Assembly: GCA_039808325.1 (NCBI GenBank)
Contig: JBDHSU010000115.1
Location: 1 to 12,577, forward strand
Length of the DNA stretch: 12,577 nucleotides
Origin: JAFKKS01 sp039808325
Lineage (GTDB): Bacteria; Pseudomonadota; Alphaproteobacteria; Rhizobiales; Xanthobacteraceae
Reading direction: 5' to 3'
The notes under the pieces: generated by a model
Seen by the model: only the letters and a program-made list of their open reading frames with translations
Told to the model about the DNA's origin: nothing
Databases searched by the model: none
Translations under genes and position numbers: made by a program
Shown here: positions 5,619 through 12,576 of the stretch, piece by piece
How positions within the stretch are numbered: the stretch's first letter is position 1
How the letters are laid out: each line of letters opens with the position of its first letter

Positions 5619-6878
5619 ATGTCTGTCGAGTCCACCGCGAAAGCCGCGCAGGCGACGTCCGCGCCCGCCTGGCGCGCCCCGGCCTTCCTCGTCATCCTGG
5701 CCGGCTGCGCCATCGCGACGATCACCTTCGGCCCGCGCGGCACGCTCGGCTTCTTCCTGACCCCGATGTCGATGGCTCACGGCTGGGGCCGCGACGTCTT
5801 CGGTCTGGCGCTCGCCATCCAGAACCTTCTGTGGGGTCTCGGCCAGCCGTTCGCCGGCGCCATCGCCGACCGCTACGGCACCGTGCGGGTGCTCAGCATC
5901 GGCGCCATCCTCTATTCCGCCGGCCTCGCCTTGATGGCCTATGCCTCGACCCCGGGATTGCTCGATCTCACCGCCGGCGTGCTGATCGGCTTCGGCCTGT
6001 CCGGCTGCTCGTTCAACATCGTTCTCGCCGCTTTCGCGAAGCTGCTCCCGAGCGAGTGGCGTTCGCTGTCGCTCGGCGCCGGCACCGCGGCCGGCTCTCT
6101 CGGGCAATTCCTGTTCTCGCCGCTCGGCGTCCATCTCATCGGCAGCCGGGGCTGGGACAACACGCTCGTCATCTTCGCCGTGATCGTGCTCGCGGTCATC
6201 CCGCTCTCCGTCTTCCTGGCGACGCCGCGCGGCACCACCGCGACGATCACGGCGGCGGAGGCGCCGCGGTCGCTGCGGCAGACGCTGACCGAGGCTTTCG
6301 CGCATCGCAGCTACGTGCTGCTGGTGATCGGCTTCTTCACCTGCGGCTTCCAGCTTGCCTTCGTCACCGTCCACATGCCGGCTTACTTGATCGACCGCGG
6401 CCTCACCGCCGAGATCGGCGGCTGGACGCTCGCCGTCATCGGCGTCTTCAACATCGTCGGCTCGCTCACCGCCGGCTGGCTCGGCAACCGCATGCCGAAG
6501 CGCTACATCCTCTCGTTCATCTACTTCACCCGCGCGCTCGCCATCGTGGCCTTCGTGCTGCTTCCGGCGACGCCGATGACGGCGCTCGTCTTCGGCGCCG
6601 TGACCGGCCTGATGTGGCTGTCGACGGTGCCGCCGACCTCGTCGCTCGTGGCGCTGATGTTCGGCACGCGCTGGATGGCGACGCTCTACGGCTTCGCCTT
6701 CTTCAGCCATCAGGTGGGCGGATTCCTCGGCGTCTGGCTCGGCGGCGTCGCGTTCGAGGCGACCGGCTCCTACGACGTCGTCTGGTGGCTTTCGGTCGTC
6801 TTCGGCGTGATGTCGGGGCTGATCAACCTGCCGATCGTCGAGAAGCCGGTCGCGCGGCTCGCGCCCGCGCCGGCTTGA
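5619..6878 (+). CDS. Major facilitator superfamily transporter, substrate unknown
   Basis: A 419-residue inner-membrane permease with about 12 hydrophobic segments in two halves, the normal MFS size. TM1 is near 22-38 (AFLVILAGCAIATITFG). The MFS motif A between TM2 and TM3 is clear as GAIADRYGTVRVL (80-92), and a degenerate copy GWLGNRMPKRYIL follows in the second half. The central cytoplasmic loop (about 205-220) separates the halves. The stretch TSSLVALMFGTRWMATLYGFAFFSHQVGGF resembles monocarboxylate/OFA-like members, but no substrate can be assigned. I chose ATG at 5619 because AGGGAG lies six bases upstream; an upstream ATG at 5553 in the same frame would add 22 residues with no membrane character. 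It stands alone, 163 bases after the hydrolase and 168 before the next gene, with a palindromic repeat behind it. Confidence 0.88.
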   Translation: MSVESTAKAAQATSAPAWRAPAFLVILAGCAIATITFGPRGTLGFFLTPMSMAHGWGRDVFGLALAIQNLLWGLGQPFAGAIADRYGTVRVLSIGAILYSAGLALMAYASTPGLLDLTAGVLIGFGLSGCSFNIVLAAFAKLLPSEWRSLSLGAGTAAGSLGQFLFSPLGVHLIGSRGWDNTLVIFAVIVLAVIPLSVFLATPRGTTATITAAEAPRSLRQTLTEAFAHRSYVLLVIGFFTCGFQLAFVTVHMPAYLIDRGLTAEIGGWTLAVIGVFNIVGSLTAGWLGNRMPKRYILSFIYFTRALAIVAFVLLPATPMTALVFGAVTGLMWLSTVPPTSSLVALMFGTRWMATLYGFAFFSHQVGGFLGVWLGGVAFEATGSYDVVWWLSVVFGVMSGLINLPIVEKPVARLAPAPA

Positions 6879-6880
6879 TG

Positions 6881-6976
6881 CATAGCGTTTTCGAGCGAAG
6901 CGGGAACCGGTTCGCGTGAAGAAAACGCGTCCGAACAAAAGCATAGAGGCTCGGCTCTGATTCAATCGGAACCGAG
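6881..6976. repeat. Rhizobiales-type palindromic intergenic repeat, two-hairpin form
   Basis: GCGTTTTC (6885-6892) pairs exactly with GAAAACGC (6921-6928). Inside, GCGAA (6895-6899) pairs with TTCGC (6911-6915) around the palindrome GAACCGGTTC. A second hairpin follows: CTCGG (6950-6954) with CCGAG (6972-6976), and TGATT with AATCG at its tip. I recognise the layout (GCATAGCGTTTTCGAGCGAAG, then CCGGTTCGCGTGAAGAAAACGCG, then TGATTCAATC) as a family dispersed between genes in Bradyrhizobium-like genomes. It starts two bases past the MFS stop. Confidence 0.7.
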
Positions 6977-7046
6977 AAGGCCATAAGGTCTTGCGCCGGC
7001 GGCAAGGCCACGCCAAAAAGCCTTGTCCCGGAACAGGAGACGCGGC

Positions 7047-8048
7047 GTGGCGACTTTCAAGGCGATCCGCATCGACAAGGCCGAAAAGGGCCAGACCGTC
7101 GGCCTCGTCGATTTCGACGAGACCGGGCTGATGGACGGCGACGTCACCGTCGCGGTCGAATGGTCGACGGTGAACTACAAGGACGGTCTCGCGATCACCG
7201 GCAAGGCGCCGGTGGTGCGCCGCTTCCCGATGATCCCGGGCATCGATTTCGCCGGCACCGTCGAAAGCTCGACGCATCCCGACTGGAAGCCGGGCGACCG
7301 CGTCATCCTCAACGGCTGGGGCACGGGGGAAACGCATCTCGGCGCCTATGCCGAGAAGTCCCGCGTCAAGGGCGACTGGCTGGTGCCGCTGCCGGCCGGC
7401 ATGACCGGCCGCGAGGCGATGGCGATCGGCACCGCCGGCTACACCGCCATGCTCGCCGTGATGGCGCTGGAGGATCGCGGCGTCACGCCGGATCGCGGCC
7501 CGATCGTCGTCACCGGCGCCGCCGGCGGCGTCGGTTCGGTCGCCATCGCGCTGCTGGCGAAGCTCGGATTCCATGTCGTCGCCTCGACCGGGCGCCCGCA
7601 GGAGGGCGGCTACCTCAAAAGCCTCGGCGCCACGGAGCTGATCGACCGCGCCGAACTGGCCGCGCCCGGCAAGCCGCTCGGCAAGGAGCGCTGGGGCGGC
7701 GGCATCGATTCCGTCGGCTCGACCACGCTCGCCAACATCCTGGCGACGACGAAGTACGGCGGTGCTGTCGCCGCCTGTGGCCTTGCCGGCGGCATGGATC
7801 TGCCGACCTCGGTCGCGCCGTTCATTTTGCGCGGCGTGTCGCTCCTCGGCATCGATTCCGTCATGTGCCCGCAAGGCCGGCGGCGCGAGGCCTGGAAACG
7901 CCTGGCTTCCGACCTCGATCGCTCGAAATTGGGCGCCATCGCCAGCGAAATCGGCCTTGCCGATGTCATCGCAACCGGGCAAGCCATACTGGAGGGGAAG
8001 GTTCGCGGCCGCACCGTCGTGAAAATCCGTCCCGGCGTTCAGAATTAG
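7047..8048 (+). CDS. acuI: Acrylyl-CoA reductase (NADPH), AcuI/YhdH family
   Basis: A cytoplasmic medium-chain dehydrogenase/reductase of 333 residues, the normal length. AcuI reduces the toxic electrophile acryloyl-CoA to propionyl-CoA with NADPH, for example in DMSP or 3-hydroxypropionate metabolism. Family marks: VNYKDGLAITGKAPVVRRFPMIPGIDFAGTV starting at 42 (substrate side), GAYAEKSRVKGDWLVPLP, the nucleotide-binding TGAAGGVGSVA (156-166), GIDSVGSTTLA and LLGIDSVMCP. No structural or catalytic zinc cysteine cluster is present, as expected for this branch. GTG at 7047 is preceded by AGGAGA seven bases upstream and gives the family's N-terminus; TTG at 7023 in frame has no such site. The exported protein gene follows after 58 bases. 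The family is sure; the physiological substrate is inferred. Confidence 0.92.
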   Translation: MATFKAIRIDKAEKGQTVGLVDFDETGLMDGDVTVAVEWSTVNYKDGLAITGKAPVVRRFPMIPGIDFAGTVESSTHPDWKPGDRVILNGWGTGETHLGAYAEKSRVKGDWLVPLPAGMTGREAMAIGTAGYTAMLAVMALEDRGVTPDRGPIVVTGAAGGVGSVAIALLAKLGFHVVASTGRPQEGGYLKSLGATELIDRAELAAPGKPLGKERWGGGIDSVGSTTLANILATTKYGGAVAACGLAGGMDLPTSVAPFILRGVSLLGIDSVMCPQGRRREAWKRLASDLDRSKLGAIASEIGLADVIATGQAILEGKVRGRTVVKIRPGVQN

Positions 8049-8106
8049 GTGACGAAGTTCGGGGCATTATCGCCTCGGCCTATGGTTAACAGTCGGAGAA
8101 TTCGGA

Positions 8107-8580
8107 ATGGTACGGCGTCTCGGTATTGCGTTCGTTGCCCTGGCCATGGCAGCGCCGGCCGTTGCCGGCGCGGCGGCGGCGGGCGAGATGACTCCGACCG
8201 AGGCGCGCCATTTCGTTGTCGGAAAGCTCTTTTCCTTCAGTTGTTTCGACGGAACGCGCGGCGCCGGGCGGATCACCGGCGACGGCTCCGTTGTCGGCAC
8301 CGTGCAGATTTCCGGCAGCGGGGCGCTGCGGCGCGCGGCGTTGCCGGCCGGCACCCTGCAGGTCCGCGGCGCGAAGATCTGCGCCTCCGTCAAAGGCTTG
8401 ATGATCGAGCCGTGCTTCGACCTGGTGAAGACCAGCGAGCACAGCTTCCGCGGCGCCGTCTCCGGCCTCGGCTTCGCCTACTGCGATTTCGTCAAGCGCG
8501 GCGGCCGCCAGCACATGATGCGCACCGCGAACCGCTCGCACGGCCGTCCCCTGGCGTTGCGCCGGACCGTTTCCGAATAA
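8107..8580 (+). CDS. Exported four-cysteine protein of unknown function
   Basis: A 157-residue protein with a clear Sec signal: basic MVRR, hydrophobic LGIAFVALAMAAPAVAGAA and small residues before about 25, so it is probably periplasmic. The mature part starts MTPTEARHFVVGKLFSFSCFDGTRG, followed by glycine-rich beta-like stretches (GRITGDGSVVGTVQISG) and GLGFAYCDFVKR. Four cysteines (46, 92, 103, 126) could form two disulfides. The last ~30 residues are basic and probably disordered. It looks like a small conserved Rhizobiales family I have seen only as hypothetical; I cannot name a domain. ATG at 8107 has GGAG nine bases upstream and directly begins the signal. It lies 58 bases behind acuI and may share its transcript. 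No function is claimed. Confidence 0.8.
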   Translation: MVRRLGIAFVALAMAAPAVAGAAAAGEMTPTEARHFVVGKLFSFSCFDGTRGAGRITGDGSVVGTVQISGSGALRRAALPAGTLQVRGAKICASVKGLMIEPCFDLVKTSEHSFRGAVSGLGFAYCDFVKRGGRQHMMRTANRSHGRPLALRRTVSE

Positions 8581-8608
8581 TCGCCCGCACGCCAAGGCCG
8601 CGTTATCG

Positions 8609-8638
8609 TCGCCGGGCTCGTCCCGGCGATTGCGTTTT
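8609..8638 (+). terminator. GC hairpin with short T-run after the exported-protein gene
   Basis: TCGCCGGG (8609-8616) pairs exactly with CCCGGCGA (8622-8629) around the loop CTCGT; TTGCGTTTT follows. This can act as a Rho-independent terminator for the acuI-exported protein unit. The core GCCGGGCTCGTCCCGGC also resembles a common dispersed repeat of Bradyrhizobium-like genomes, so it may be a repeat doing terminator duty. Confidence 0.55.
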
Positions 8639-8757
8639 CGGGACTATTCCTACGCGCTATCCCTTCGCTGCCGCGCGCATCGCCGGTTTCAGCCGTGATC
8701 GCGCGCACCGTGTTCCGCGCGCGTTCGCGCGTCGTGGCGGCGGTGGTTGGTTGAATG

Positions 8758-8799
8758 CGGGCGCGCCGCCGCGCCCGTCGACACCTTGCGGCGGCAAGG
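8758..8799. other. Two adjacent GC hairpins
   Basis: CGGGCGC (8758-8764) pairs with GCGCCCG (8771-8777) around GCCGCC. Seven bases later CCTTGC (8784-8789) pairs with GCAAGG (8794-8799) around GGCG. Neither has a T-tract. They lie in the 346-base gap between the exported-protein gene and the DUF2948 gene, where I see no gene. Purpose unknown; could be chance at this GC content. Confidence 0.35.
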
Positions 8800-8813
8800 C
8801 CCTATCGCTACCT

Positions 8814-8881
8814 AGAGCGGGATTATGAGAAACGATCGCGTTCATGATTTTGGATCGAATCGATCCAAAATCATCGTGATC
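8814..8881. repeat. Repeat with perfect 31-bp palindrome upstream of the DUF2948 gene
   Basis: The core 8844-8874 is a perfect palindrome, ATGATTTTGGATCGA, one central A, and its exact complement. Flanking bases extend it: GATCGCG (8834-8840) pairs with CGTGATC (8875-8881) with one G-T pair and a three-base bulge. It is preceded by GAGCGGGAT and TATGAGAAACG, blocks also seen at 2288-2352. It ends 45 bases before the DUF2948 start, so the promoter or leader of that unit must include or adjoin it. It is most likely a dispersed repeat. Confidence 0.7.
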
Positions 8882-8926
8882 TCGCCAGACACAACCGGAT
8901 ATCGAACGCACAACGGCAGCCTAGCC

Positions 8927-9418
8927 ATGGCCCCCTTGAAACTCATCGCGCTGGACAAGGAAGACATCGAGGTCGTCTCCGCGCATCTTCAGGACTCGAT
9001 CGTGAAGGTCGCGGACATCCATTGGCATCCGGCCGAGCACCGGCTGGTGGTGGTGTTGGGCCGCTTCGATTGGGAGACCGCGAAGACGGGATCGCCGGCG
9101 TCCGGCGCGCCGCACTACATCCGCCACCTCGCCGCGCTGCGGTTCGATCGCGTCGAATCCTGCCAGTGCCGCAACGTGATGCAGGATGCGAAGGAGGCGG
9201 TGCTCAACCTTCTTGCCGTCGAGTTCAAGGAGACGGAAGCGCCGGCCGGGACGGTGACCCTGGTGTTCTCGGGCGGCGGGGCGCTGCGTCTGCGGGTGGA
9301 ATGCCTGGAGGCCGAACTTGCCGACCTCGGCCCGACCTGGGCCGCGACCTGCTGCCCCGAGCACGCCATCGAAGGCGTCGCGCCAGGGGTTGACGCGTCA
9401 TCCCTGCCGCGTCATTGA
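8927..9418 (+). CDS. DUF2948 family protein
   Basis: A 163-residue cytoplasmic protein matching a conserved alphaproteobacterial family of unknown function. Characteristic stretches are LKLIALDKEDIEVVSAHLQD at the N-terminus, VVVLGRFDWE, a middle segment FDRVESCQCRNV, and a C-terminal beta-rich part (TVTLVFSGGGALRLRVECLEAELADLGPTW). It has five cysteines (79, 81, 126, 142, 143), including CxC and CC pairs. ATG at 8927 gives the family's N-terminus, although no strong Shine-Dalgarno is visible; an in-frame upstream ATG at 8825 would run the coding sequence through the palindromic repeat and is rejected. It lies 63 bases upstream of hisD, an order common in Rhizobiales. Role unknown; histidine biosynthesis is not implied by adjacency alone. 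Confidence 0.85.
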   Translation: MAPLKLIALDKEDIEVVSAHLQDSIVKVADIHWHPAEHRLVVVLGRFDWETAKTGSPASGAPHYIRHLAALRFDRVESCQCRNVMQDAKEAVLNLLAVEFKETEAPAGTVTLVFSGGGALRLRVECLEAELADLGPTWAATCCPEHAIEGVAPGVDASSLPRH

Positions 9419-9481
9419 CCGGGCAGGAAACGGTTCGCCGCGGGTCGTGACGACCGCGCCGATTTCCGGCGGAACTCTCGC

Positions 9482-10777
9482 ATGCCGATCCGGCTCGACG
9501 CGCGCGACGCTGGCTTTGCCGAACAATTCAAAGCCTTCCTCGGCACCAAGCGCGAGGCGTCGGCCGACGTCGAGCAGGCGGTGCGCGCGATCGTCGCCGA
9601 TGTCGTCGCGCGCGGCGATGCGGCGCTGATCGAGCTCAGCCGCAAATTCGATCGGATCGATCTCGGCGCCGTCGGCCTGCGCGTCGCGCCGGAGGAGATC
9701 GCGGCCGCGCGGCAGGCGTGCGACGCCGATGCGCTGGCGGCGCTGCGCTTCGCGCGCGACCGCATCGAAGCCTATCACCGCCGGCAGTTGCCGAAGGACG
9801 ATCGCTTCACCGACGCGCTCGGCGTCGAGCTCGGCCATCGCTGGACGGCGATCGAGGCGGTCGGGCTCTACGTCCCCGGCGGCACCGCCGCCTATCCCTC
9901 CTCGGTGCTGATGAACGCGGTGCCGGCGAAGGTCGCGGGCGTGCCGCGCCTCGCCATGGTCGTGCCCGCGCCCGACGGCAGGCTCGCGCCGCTGGTCCTC
10001 GCGGCGGCGGAGCTCGCGGGCGTCGACGAGATCTATCGCGTCGGCGGCGCGCAGGCGGTGGCCGCGCTCGCTTACGGCACGGCGACGATCGCGCCCGTCG
10101 CCAAGATCGTCGGGCCTGGCAACGCCTATGTCGCCGCGGCGAAGCGCCTCGTCTTCGGCACGGTCGGCATCGACATGATCGCGGGCCCGTCGGAAGTCCT
10201 GATCGTCGCCGATGCGCGCGCCAATCCCGAATGGATCGCCGCCGATCTCCTCGCGCAGGCGGAACATGACGCCGCCGCGCAATCGATCCTCATCACCGAC
10301 GACGTCGCGCTGGCCGACGCGGTCGTGGCCGCCGTCGAAGGCCAATTGCGCATGCTGCCGCGCGGCGACGTCGCCGGCGCGTCCTGGCGCGACTTCGGCG
10401 CCACGATCCTGGTGCGCGATTTCGACGCGGCGCTGCCGCTGATCGACGCCATCGCGCCGGAGCATCTCGAGATCGAGACGCGGGACGCCGAGGCGCTCGC
10501 CGCGCGCGTGCGCAACGCCGGCGCGATCTTCCTCGGCAGCCATACGCCGGAAGCGATCGGCGATTATGTCGGCGGCTCCAATCACGTCCTGCCGACGGCG
10601 CGCTCGGCGCGTTTCTCGTCGGGCCTCGGCGTGCTCGATTTCATGAAGCGCACCTCGATCCTCAAATGCGGGCCGGACCAGTTGCGCGCGCTCGGGCCGG
10701 CCGCGATCACGCTCGGTCGGGCCGAAGGGCTCGACGCGCATGCGCGCTCCGTCGCGATACGGCTGAATAGCGGATAA
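9482..10777 (+). CDS. hisD: Histidinol dehydrogenase
   Basis: HisD (EC 1.1.1.23) carries out the last two steps of histidine synthesis, oxidising L-histidinol to L-histidine with two NAD in the cytoplasm; it is a zinc enzyme working as a homodimer. The 431 residues match the family. Visible motifs: GLYVPGGTAAYPSSVLMNAV, VGGAQAVAALAYGT, KIVGPGNAYVAAAKRLVFG, and IAGPSEVLIVAD. Zinc ligands by comparison with E. coli are Gln259, His262 (LLAQAEHD), Asp361 (GDYVGGSNHVLPT) and His420 (GLDAHA); the catalytic pair Glu327-His328 is in PEHLE. ATG at 9482 is preceded by GGCGGA eight bases upstream. The stop is 5 bases before the UPF0262 gene, so the following genes are likely in the same operon. All key residues are present. 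Confidence 0.97.
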   Translation: MPIRLDARDAGFAEQFKAFLGTKREASADVEQAVRAIVADVVARGDAALIELSRKFDRIDLGAVGLRVAPEEIAAARQACDADALAALRFARDRIEAYHRRQLPKDDRFTDALGVELGHRWTAIEAVGLYVPGGTAAYPSSVLMNAVPAKVAGVPRLAMVVPAPDGRLAPLVLAAAELAGVDEIYRVGGAQAVAALAYGTATIAPVAKIVGPGNAYVAAAKRLVFGTVGIDMIAGPSEVLIVADARANPEWIAADLLAQAEHDAAAQSILITDDVALADAVVAAVEGQLRMLPRGDVAGASWRDFGATILVRDFDAALPLIDAIAPEHLEIETRDAEALAARVRNAGAIFLGSHTPEAIGDYVGGSNHVLPTARSARFSSGLGVLDFMKRTSILKCGPDQLRALGPAAITLGRAEGLDAHARSVAIRLNSG

Positions 10778-10782
10778 GCGCG

Positions 10783-11277
10783 ATGACGGCGGACGAAAAA
10801 TCCTCGCCGCCGGCGGGACGCCTTGTCGCCGTCTCCCTCGACGAAGCGTCGATCGGCCGCTCCAATCCCGACGTCGAGCATGAGCGCGCCATCGCGATCT
10901 ACGATCTGCTCGAGGAAAACGTGTTCGAGCCGGAAGGCCAGGACGCCGGCGCCTATGCGCTGCATCTCGGCATCGCGGAGAACCGTCTCGCTTTCGACAT
11001 CCGCGACGCGGACGGCGCGCCCGTCGTCGTGCACATGCTGTCGCTGTCGCCGTTCCGCCGCATCGTCAAAGATTATTTTCTGATCTGCGAAAGCTACTAC
11101 CAGGCGATCCGCACCGCTTCGCCAAGGCAGATCGAGGCGATCGACATGGGGCGTCGCGGCCTGCACGACGAGGGCTCGCAACTGCTGATGGAGCGCCTCA
11201 AGAGCAAGGTGCATGTCGATTTCGGCACCGCGCGCCGGCTCTTCACCCTGATCTGCGTCCTGCATTGGAAGGGGTGA
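10783..11277 (+). CDS. UPF0262 family protein
   Basis: A 164-residue soluble protein of the UPF0262 family, conserved in alphaproteobacteria and of unknown function. Recognisable stretches are LVAVSLDEASIGRSNPDVEHERAIAIYDLLEEN, LSLSPFRRIVKDYFLICESYY, IEAIDMGRRGLHDEGSQLL and the C-terminal FGTARRLFTLICVLHWKG. No signal peptide or membrane segment is seen. ATG at 10783 starts 5 bases after the hisD stop and 5 bases separate its stop from the chosen start of the phosphatase gene, so the three are probably cotranscribed. The conserved location beside hisD across Rhizobiales is known to me, but no mechanism follows from it. Confidence 0.88.
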   Translation: MTADEKSSPPAGRLVAVSLDEASIGRSNPDVEHERAIAIYDLLEENVFEPEGQDAGAYALHLGIAENRLAFDIRDADGAPVVVHMLSLSPFRRIVKDYFLICESYYQAIRTASPRQIEAIDMGRRGLHDEGSQLLMERLKSKVHVDFGTARRLFTLICVLHWKG

Positions 11278-11282
11278 ACGCG

Positions 11283-11750
11283 GTGAACGCGACGCCGCCC
11301 CGCCGCAAGCCTCAGGCCGTGCTGTTCGCGTGCGGCTGGAACGCCGTGCGCTCGCCGATCGCGGCCGCCTTGCTGCGGCATTTCCTCGGCCGCGGCATCT
11401 ATGTGGAATCCGTCGGCGTGCGCAAGGGCGAGCCGGACCCGTTCGCGGCGGCGGCGCTTGCCGAGCTCGGCATCGATATCGGCAAGAAGCGCCCGCAGAC
11501 CTTCGAGGAACTGGAGGAATACGAGGGGCTTAATTTCGACCTGATCATCTCGCTGTCGCCGGAGGCGCACCACAAGGCGCTCGACCTCACGCGCACCGTC
11601 GCGGCCGACGTCGAGTACTGGCCGACGCCGGACGTGACCGGCACCACCGGCAACCGCGAGCAGGTGATGGACGCCTATCGCGACATGCGCGATCAATTGA
11701 TGCAGCGCATCCGCGAGCGGTTCGGCGGGCAGAAGCGGGGGAGCGCGTGA
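11283..11750 (+). CDS. Low-molecular-weight phosphotyrosine phosphatase / ArsC-like protein
   Basis: A 155-residue protein of the low-Mr protein tyrosine phosphatase superfamily. The P-loop CGWNAVRSP gives the Cx5R signature with Cys17 and Arg23; an aspartate in WPTPDVTG (about Asp117) is the likely general acid. The middle EELEEYEGLNFDLIISLSPEAHHKALDL fits the family. The superfamily also contains thioredoxin-coupled arsenate reductases; the lack of their extra cysteines (only Cys17 is seen) argues for a phosphatase-type protein, yet the substrate is unknown. I chose GTG at 11283, with GGAAGGGG ending 8 bases upstream; GTG at 11274 or TTG at 11265 would overlap the UPF0262 gene and add 3 to 6 residues. 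It ends the tight hisD group. Family confidence is high, specificity low. Confidence 0.85.
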   Translation: MNATPPRRKPQAVLFACGWNAVRSPIAAALLRHFLGRGIYVESVGVRKGEPDPFAAAALAELGIDIGKKRPQTFEELEEYEGLNFDLIISLSPEAHHKALDLTRTVAADVEYWPTPDVTGTTGNREQVMDAYRDMRDQLMQRIRERFGGQKRGSA

Positions 11751-11834
11751 GGGAGGCATATTGTCCGGCCGGGACCTTTCCGATAGAGCATGAAGGCTCC
11801 GGGGACCGCCCTATGGATTGAATCCGATCCCCCT

Positions 11835-11905
11835 CCGCTCGTCCCCGCGAAAGCGGGGACCCAGAACCGGATCAATTGGATTCCCGCTTGCGCGGGAATG
11901 AGCGG
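11835..11905. repeat. Composite two-hairpin palindromic repeat
   Basis: GTCCCCGC (11841-11848) pairs with GCGGGGAC (11853-11860) around GAAA. ATTCCCGC (11880-11887) pairs with GCGGGAAT (11892-11899) around TTGC. An outer stem CCGCTC (11835-11840) with GAGCGG (11900-11905) encloses both, giving a three-way junction in RNA or a cruciform in DNA. The units are copies of the widespread TCCCCGCGAAAGCGGGGA / TCCCGCTTGCGCGGGA intergenic repeat class of alphaproteobacteria, set head to head. It fills the middle of the 202-base gap between the phosphatase and maf genes. No protein gene is seen in that gap. Confidence 0.75.
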
Positions 11906-11952
11906 GAATCCCACCGTTTGAATCGATCAACGTCAGGCCTTTCATCATCTCC

Positions 11953-12576
11953 ATGATCGGACGCCCGAAACTGGTCCTCGCCTCCGGCTCGCCGCGGCGG
12001 CTCGCGCTTCTCAACCAGGCCGGCATCGAGCCCGATCAGCTCCTGCCGTCCGAAGTGGACGAGGTGCCGGTCAAGGGCGAGCGCCCGCGCCGGCTCGCCG
12101 CCCGCCTGGCGCGGGAGAAGGCGGAGGCCGCGCTCGCGACCGTGCGCAAGGACGAGGCGCTGCGCGGCGCCTTCATCGTCGCCGCCGATACCGTCGTCGC
12201 CGTCGGCCAGCGCATCCTGCCGAAGGCCGAGCTGCTGGACGAGGCGGCGCAGTGCCTGCGCCTTCTCTCCGGCCGCAACCACCGCGTCTACACCGGCGTC
12301 TGCGTCGTCACGCCGAAGGAGACGTTCCGCGCGCGCCTGGTGGAGACGCGCGTGCGCTTCAAGCGCTTCTCGAAAGAGGACCTGGAGGCCTATCTCGCCT
12401 CCGGCGAATGGCGCGGCAAGGCCGGCGGCTATGCCGTCCAGGGCTTCGCCGGGACCTTCGTCGTGAAGCTGGTCGGCTCCTACACCAACATCGTCGGCCT
12501 GCCGCTTTACGAGACGGTGTCGCTGCTCGCCGGCGAGGGTTATCCGGTGCATTTCGGCTGGCTTAACGCGGTCTAG
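11953..12576 (+). CDS. maf: Maf family nucleoside triphosphate pyrophosphatase
   Basis: A 207-residue cytoplasmic Maf/HAM1-fold enzyme that hydrolyses (mainly modified or pyrimidine) nucleoside triphosphates to monophosphates, a house-cleaning role linked to septum control. Motifs: LVLASGSPRRLALL (7-20) with the SxRR nucleotide-binding element, ADTVVAVGQRILPKAE with Asp79 the expected catalytic base, SGRNHRVYTGVCVV, and GKAGGYAVQGFAG. The YAVQG form points to the YhdE-like dTTP/UTP branch rather than the YceF-like 7-methyl-GTP branch. The ending GLPLYETVSLLAGEG is typical. ATG at 11953 gives the family N-terminus, though no strong Shine-Dalgarno is visible upstream. The stop falls one base before the window end, so the protein is complete. 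In relatives infA usually precedes maf. Confidence 0.93.
   Translation: MIGRPKLVLASGSPRRLALLNQAGIEPDQLLPSEVDEVPVKGERPRRLAARLAREKAEAALATVRKDEALRGAFIVAADTVVAVGQRILPKAELLDEAAQCLRLLSGRNHRVYTGVCVVTPKETFRARLVETRVRFKRFSKEDLEAYLASGEWRGKAGGYAVQGFAGTFVVKLVGSYTNIVGLPLYETVSLLAGEGYPVHFGWLNAV

Noticed and set aside
5427..7982. An 851-codon open frame on the minus strand
   Set aside because: It runs antisense to the MFS and acuI genes, is dominated by Arg, Asp, Glu, Gly and Ala as expected for the mirror frame of GC-rich genes, and shows no family motif.
8814..8926. Upstream ATG at 8825 as the start of the DUF2948 protein
   Set aside because: It would encode 34 extra residues through the perfect palindrome, unlike the family's N-terminus, which begins at the ATG at 8927.
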